DNA from: Williamsia muralis NBRC 105860
GTDB lineage: Bacteria > Actinomycetota > Actinomycetes > Mycobacteriales > Mycobacteriaceae
Reading direction: 5' to 3'
NCBI RefSeq assembly: GCF_001598915.1
Contig: NZ_BDAP01000001.1
Coordinates: 1,116,001 to 1,180,000, forward strand
Length of the DNA stretch: 64,000 nucleotides
The position numbers and the translations under genes were made by a program. The notes below the pieces were generated by a model. It saw only the letters and a program-made list of their open reading frames with translations, was not told where the DNA came from and made no database searches. Shown one piece after another: positions 61,814 through 64,000 of the stretch. Every line of letters begins with the position of its first letter. Position 1 is the stretch's first letter.

Positions 61814-63001
61814 TCAGGACAGGGCGCGAAGGCGCTCGGCTGCCTGTTCGATCACGGTGTCCTCCTTGGCGAACGCGAACCGCACCAGATGGGTCCACTG
61901 TTCGGGGTGGTCGACGAACGCGCTGACCGGGACCGCGGCGACCCCGATGCGAGCGGGCAGATCGCGGCAGAACTCGGCGCCGTCGTGGTAGCCGAGTGGC
62001 CGGGGGTCGGCGCAGACGAAATAAGTGCCCTCGCTGCGGTGGACGCCGAAGCCCACCTCCGTCAGCGCGGCGGAGATGAGGTCGCGCTTACGCTGCAACC
62101 CGGCCGACGATCGCCGGACCCATTCCATCTCCGTGCCCAGGGCGACGGCGATTGCCGGCTGGAACGGACCGCTGCCGACAAAACTCATGAACTGCTTGGC
62201 GGCTCGGGCAGCTGCGATCAACTCGGCCGGACCGCTGATCCACCCGACCTTCCAGCCGGTGACGTTGAAGGTCTTGCCTGCCGATGACACCCGCAACGTG
62301 CGCTCGCGCATCCCGGGCAGCGTCGCCAGAGGCGTGTGTACCCGCCCGTCGAACACCAGGTGCTCGTAGACCTCGTCGGTCAGTACCAGCACATCGTTGT
62401 CGATGCAGACCTGGGCGATGGCCCTCAGATCCTCATCGGAAAGCACTGTGCCGGTGGGGTTGTGCGGACTGTTGATCACCACCATGGCCGTCTCGGGGGT
62501 GACGGCCGCATGAAGGGCATCGTGGCCGAGTGCAAAACCGTCGCCATCGGCGATCAGAGGGATGGTCACCCGCTCGGCACCGGCCATCGCTGTCGCGGCG
62601 GCGTAGGCGTCGTAGTACGGCTCGATCATCACCACCCGTTCGCCGGGCTCGACCAGCCCGATGATGGCTCCGGCGATCGCCTCGGTGGCGCCGACCGTGA
62701 TCAGTACCTCGGTGGCCGGATCGTACTGCAGGCCATAGTGATCGAGTTGGTGCTGGGCCACCGCCTCCCGCAGGGCCGGGATGCCTGGACCGGGCGGATA
62801 CTGGTTCTGGCCGGTCGCGATGGCCTCTTGTGCCGCGGCGAGCATCGCCGCCGGGCCGTCGGTGTCCGGGAATCCCTGACCGAGATTGATGGCATCGTGC
62901 TCGGCCGCCAGCTGCGACATCTCGGCGAAGATGGTGGACGAGAACGGCTGTAGGCGCTTGACCGTCCGCATGCGGGTTGCCGGCTTCTTTTCGCTGGTCA
63001 T
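61814..63001 (-). CDS. Class I/II pyridoxal-phosphate aminotransferase (DapC-like)
   Basis: This 395-residue fold-type I aminotransferase has NSPHNPTG, LTDEVYEHLVFDG and the PLP lysine in SSAGKTFNVTGWKVGW. It resembles mycobacterial Rv0858c (annotated as N-succinyldiaminopimelate aminotransferase DapC) and the YbdL methionine aminotransferase. The specific substrate cannot be told from sequence alone. Its ATG overlaps the upstream sigma-like gene's stop. Confidence 0.83.
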   Translation of the reverse strand: MTSEKKPATRMRTVKRLQPFSSTIFAEMSQLAAEHDAINLGQGFPDTDGPAAMLAAAQEAIATGQNQYPPGPGIPALREAVAQHQLDHYGLQYDPATEVLITVGATEAIAGAIIGLVEPGERVVMIEPYYDAYAAATAMAGAERVTIPLIADGDGFALGHDALHAAVTPETAMVVINSPHNPTGTVLSDEDLRAIAQVCIDNDVLVLTDEVYEHLVFDGRVHTPLATLPGMRERTLRVSSAGKTFNVTGWKVGWISGPAELIAAARAAKQFMSFVGSGPFQPAIAVALGTEMEWVRRSSAGLQRKRDLISAALTEVGFGVHRSEGTYFVCADPRPLGYHDGAEFCRDLPARIGVAAVPVSAFVDHPEQWTHLVRFAFAKEDTVIEQAAERLRALS

Positions 63002-63855
63002 CGGAAGAGTGGTGTCCCCGTGAGCTTGTCCGGATTCGACAGGTCGTACACCGCGACGATCTTGCCGCCGCTGACGGCCAGCGCCGTCACCCTCCGATGC
63101 AGGGGGCTCTGTTCACGGATCCCGGCGTCGGTGAGCAGGCCCATCTCGCCGTTGATCAGCACGGGACGCGTGTGGCGGGTCATCTCGCTGCCGTACCGGG
63201 TCATCACGGTGGAGAGAAGTCGGAGGACGGTGGCCGAGCCGACGATCGGGCCGGTCGCCGACCTCGTGACCCCGTTGCTGTCGGCAAAGTACGTCAGATC
63301 CGGGTAAGCAAGTGCGGCAAGCGATTCCATGTCGCCCAGCGTCAACGCGAGCACGCCTTGCGCGACCACCTCGTTGTGGTCTTCGATGCTGTCGGGCTGC
63401 AGCGTGTCGGCCATCAGCTCGGCACCCTTGTCGGCGAGCCGGTTGACCTTGTCGGCCGAGATGGCCAGTGCGCCGGCGATCTGTCCGGCGTCTGTTCCGA
63501 AACAATCCCGCAGCACATACGAGATGCGGGTGGTGGGGGACAGTGATTCGAGGGCCACCATTGTGGCCAGGCGTGCGCCGTCGCCTGCCACGGCCGACGC
63601 CAGCGGGTCCTCGAACGAATCGGGTTCGAGGACAATGGGTTCGGGAAGCCACGGCCCGGTGTAGCTCTGTTTGCGTACTGCAACCGCCTGCAGTGCCGCG
63701 AGGGCGGCCCGCACTGTGCGGACCAAGCGGTCTTCCGGGTCTGAGGTGGAACCGCCGTCGGCGGCTATGCCGAGGGCAGCGACAACACTGCCGGTGAGCC
63801 GATAGCCGACCGACAACAGCTGCGGGTCACTCCGCTCGAACGTCGCAGTGGACAC
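62998..63855 (-). CDS. Degenerate ECF41-type sigma factor
   Basis: This 285-residue protein has the ECF41 layout: a sigma2-like N-terminus, YTGPWLPEP (65-73), a sigma4-like helix-turn-helix (LSPTTRISYVLRDCFGTDAGQIAGALAIS), and a SnoaL-like C-terminal domain ending NPDKL (274-278), a hallmark. Region 2 is shortened and lacks the usual W-L-R and acidic promoter-melting residues, so it may not act as a normal sigma factor. It starts with GTG and is coupled to the aminotransferase. Confidence 0.7.
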   Translation of the reverse strand: MSTATFERSDPQLLSVGYRLTGSVVAALGIAADGGSTSDPEDRLVRTVRAALAALQAVAVRKQSYTGPWLPEPIVLEPDSFEDPLASAVAGDGARLATMVALESLSPTTRISYVLRDCFGTDAGQIAGALAISADKVNRLADKGAELMADTLQPDSIEDHNEVVAQGVLALTLGDMESLAALAYPDLTYFADSNGVTRSATGPIVGSATVLRLLSTVMTRYGSEMTRHTRPVLINGEMGLLTDAGIREQSPLHRRVTALAVSGGKIVAVYDLSNPDKLTGTPLFR

Positions 63856-63864
63856 CCCGACAGC

Positions 63865-64000
63865 TTACAGTTTGCCGATCGTCAGATGCCCCATTGCCGG
63901 TGGTTCCACCTCCGCGTCGTCGGCCGACGCACGCCCCTCAGATCGCCGGCCAAAGATCGTCAGCCGACGGCGGGTCCGAGCAGATCGTCGGCATCGGTGA
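63865..64000 (-). CDS. Possible C-terminal end of a gene running off the right edge
   Basis: A 45-codon reverse frame without a start ends in TAA at 63865, nine bases before the sigma-like gene. Its tail reads DDAEVEPPAMGHLTIGKL. The position fits an upstream operon gene, but a short open frame is weak evidence. Confidence 0.3.
   Translation of the reverse strand, partial: HRCRRSARTRRRLTIFGRRSEGRASADDAEVEPPAMGHLTIGKL

Overview
This 64 kb window is high-GC, densely packed DNA from a mycolate-type actinobacterium (order Mycobacteriales, most like Gordonia or Rhodococcus; inferred from the gene content, not proven). Supporting signs are a DUF3556 membrane protein, a 13E12-type DUF222/HNH gene with an actinobacterial LexA box, F420-linked enzymes, a catABC operon whose dioxygenase resembles Rhodococcus CatA, and many ATGA stop/start overlaps.

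Region 1 (1-20.5 kb) is an aromatic catabolism island. It starts with an iac-type cluster for the plant hormone indole-3-acetic acid: iacA, iacB and iacE; a FixJ-like regulator with the edge of a PAS-type sensor gene; the amidase iacH; a flavin reductase (iacG) fused to an IclR-type effector domain; iacI; and the Rieske dioxygenase set iacC, iacD and iacF. The known end product of iac pathways is catechol. The window then encodes catechol breakdown to central metabolism: catA, catB, catC, pcaI, pcaJ, pcaD and pcaF, with two IclR regulators and an acetate-type symporter. A recurring GTACGCA/TGCGTAC box lies in the cat, pca, symporter and second-IclR promoters.

Region 2 (20.5-36 kb) is mixed. 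It holds a frameshifted DUF3556 gene, cinA, lapA, an unknown membrane protein, a LexA-boxed HNH gene that looks frameshifted near its N-terminus, an F420 oxidoreductase, short-chain dehydrogenases, hydrolases, a MOSC protein, an Rrf2 regulator, and a TetR/MFS efflux pair. A nested-palindrome repeat family occurs here once and as four tandem copies near 10.4 kb.

Region 3 (36.3-46.6 kb) is the most interesting part: a complete class V lanthipeptide-type RiPP cluster. The order is methyltransferase, APH-fold kinase, HopA1-family protein, two precursor peptides, two M16 proteases, F420-dependent reductase, Cys-decarboxylase flavoprotein, an APH-fold pseudokinase, and an ABC exporter pair. The two 67-68 residue precursors share a leader motif, and each carries one mid-core Cys and one C-terminal Cys. 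The predicted products are exported lanthionine peptides with a C-terminal AviCys-type ring and possibly D-amino acids.

Region 4 (46.6-64 kb) is housekeeping and stress genes: a DksA/TraR-type zinc-finger protein, DoxX, an RsbQ-RsbP energy-stress pair without visible partners, an XdhC-like protein, a pentapeptide-repeat protein, an aromatic flavin monooxygenase, YceI, a TetR with a perfect palindromic operator next to a membrane adenylate cyclase, AlkB, two CNNM/CorC-type transporters, an aminotransferase and a degenerate ECF41-type sigma factor.
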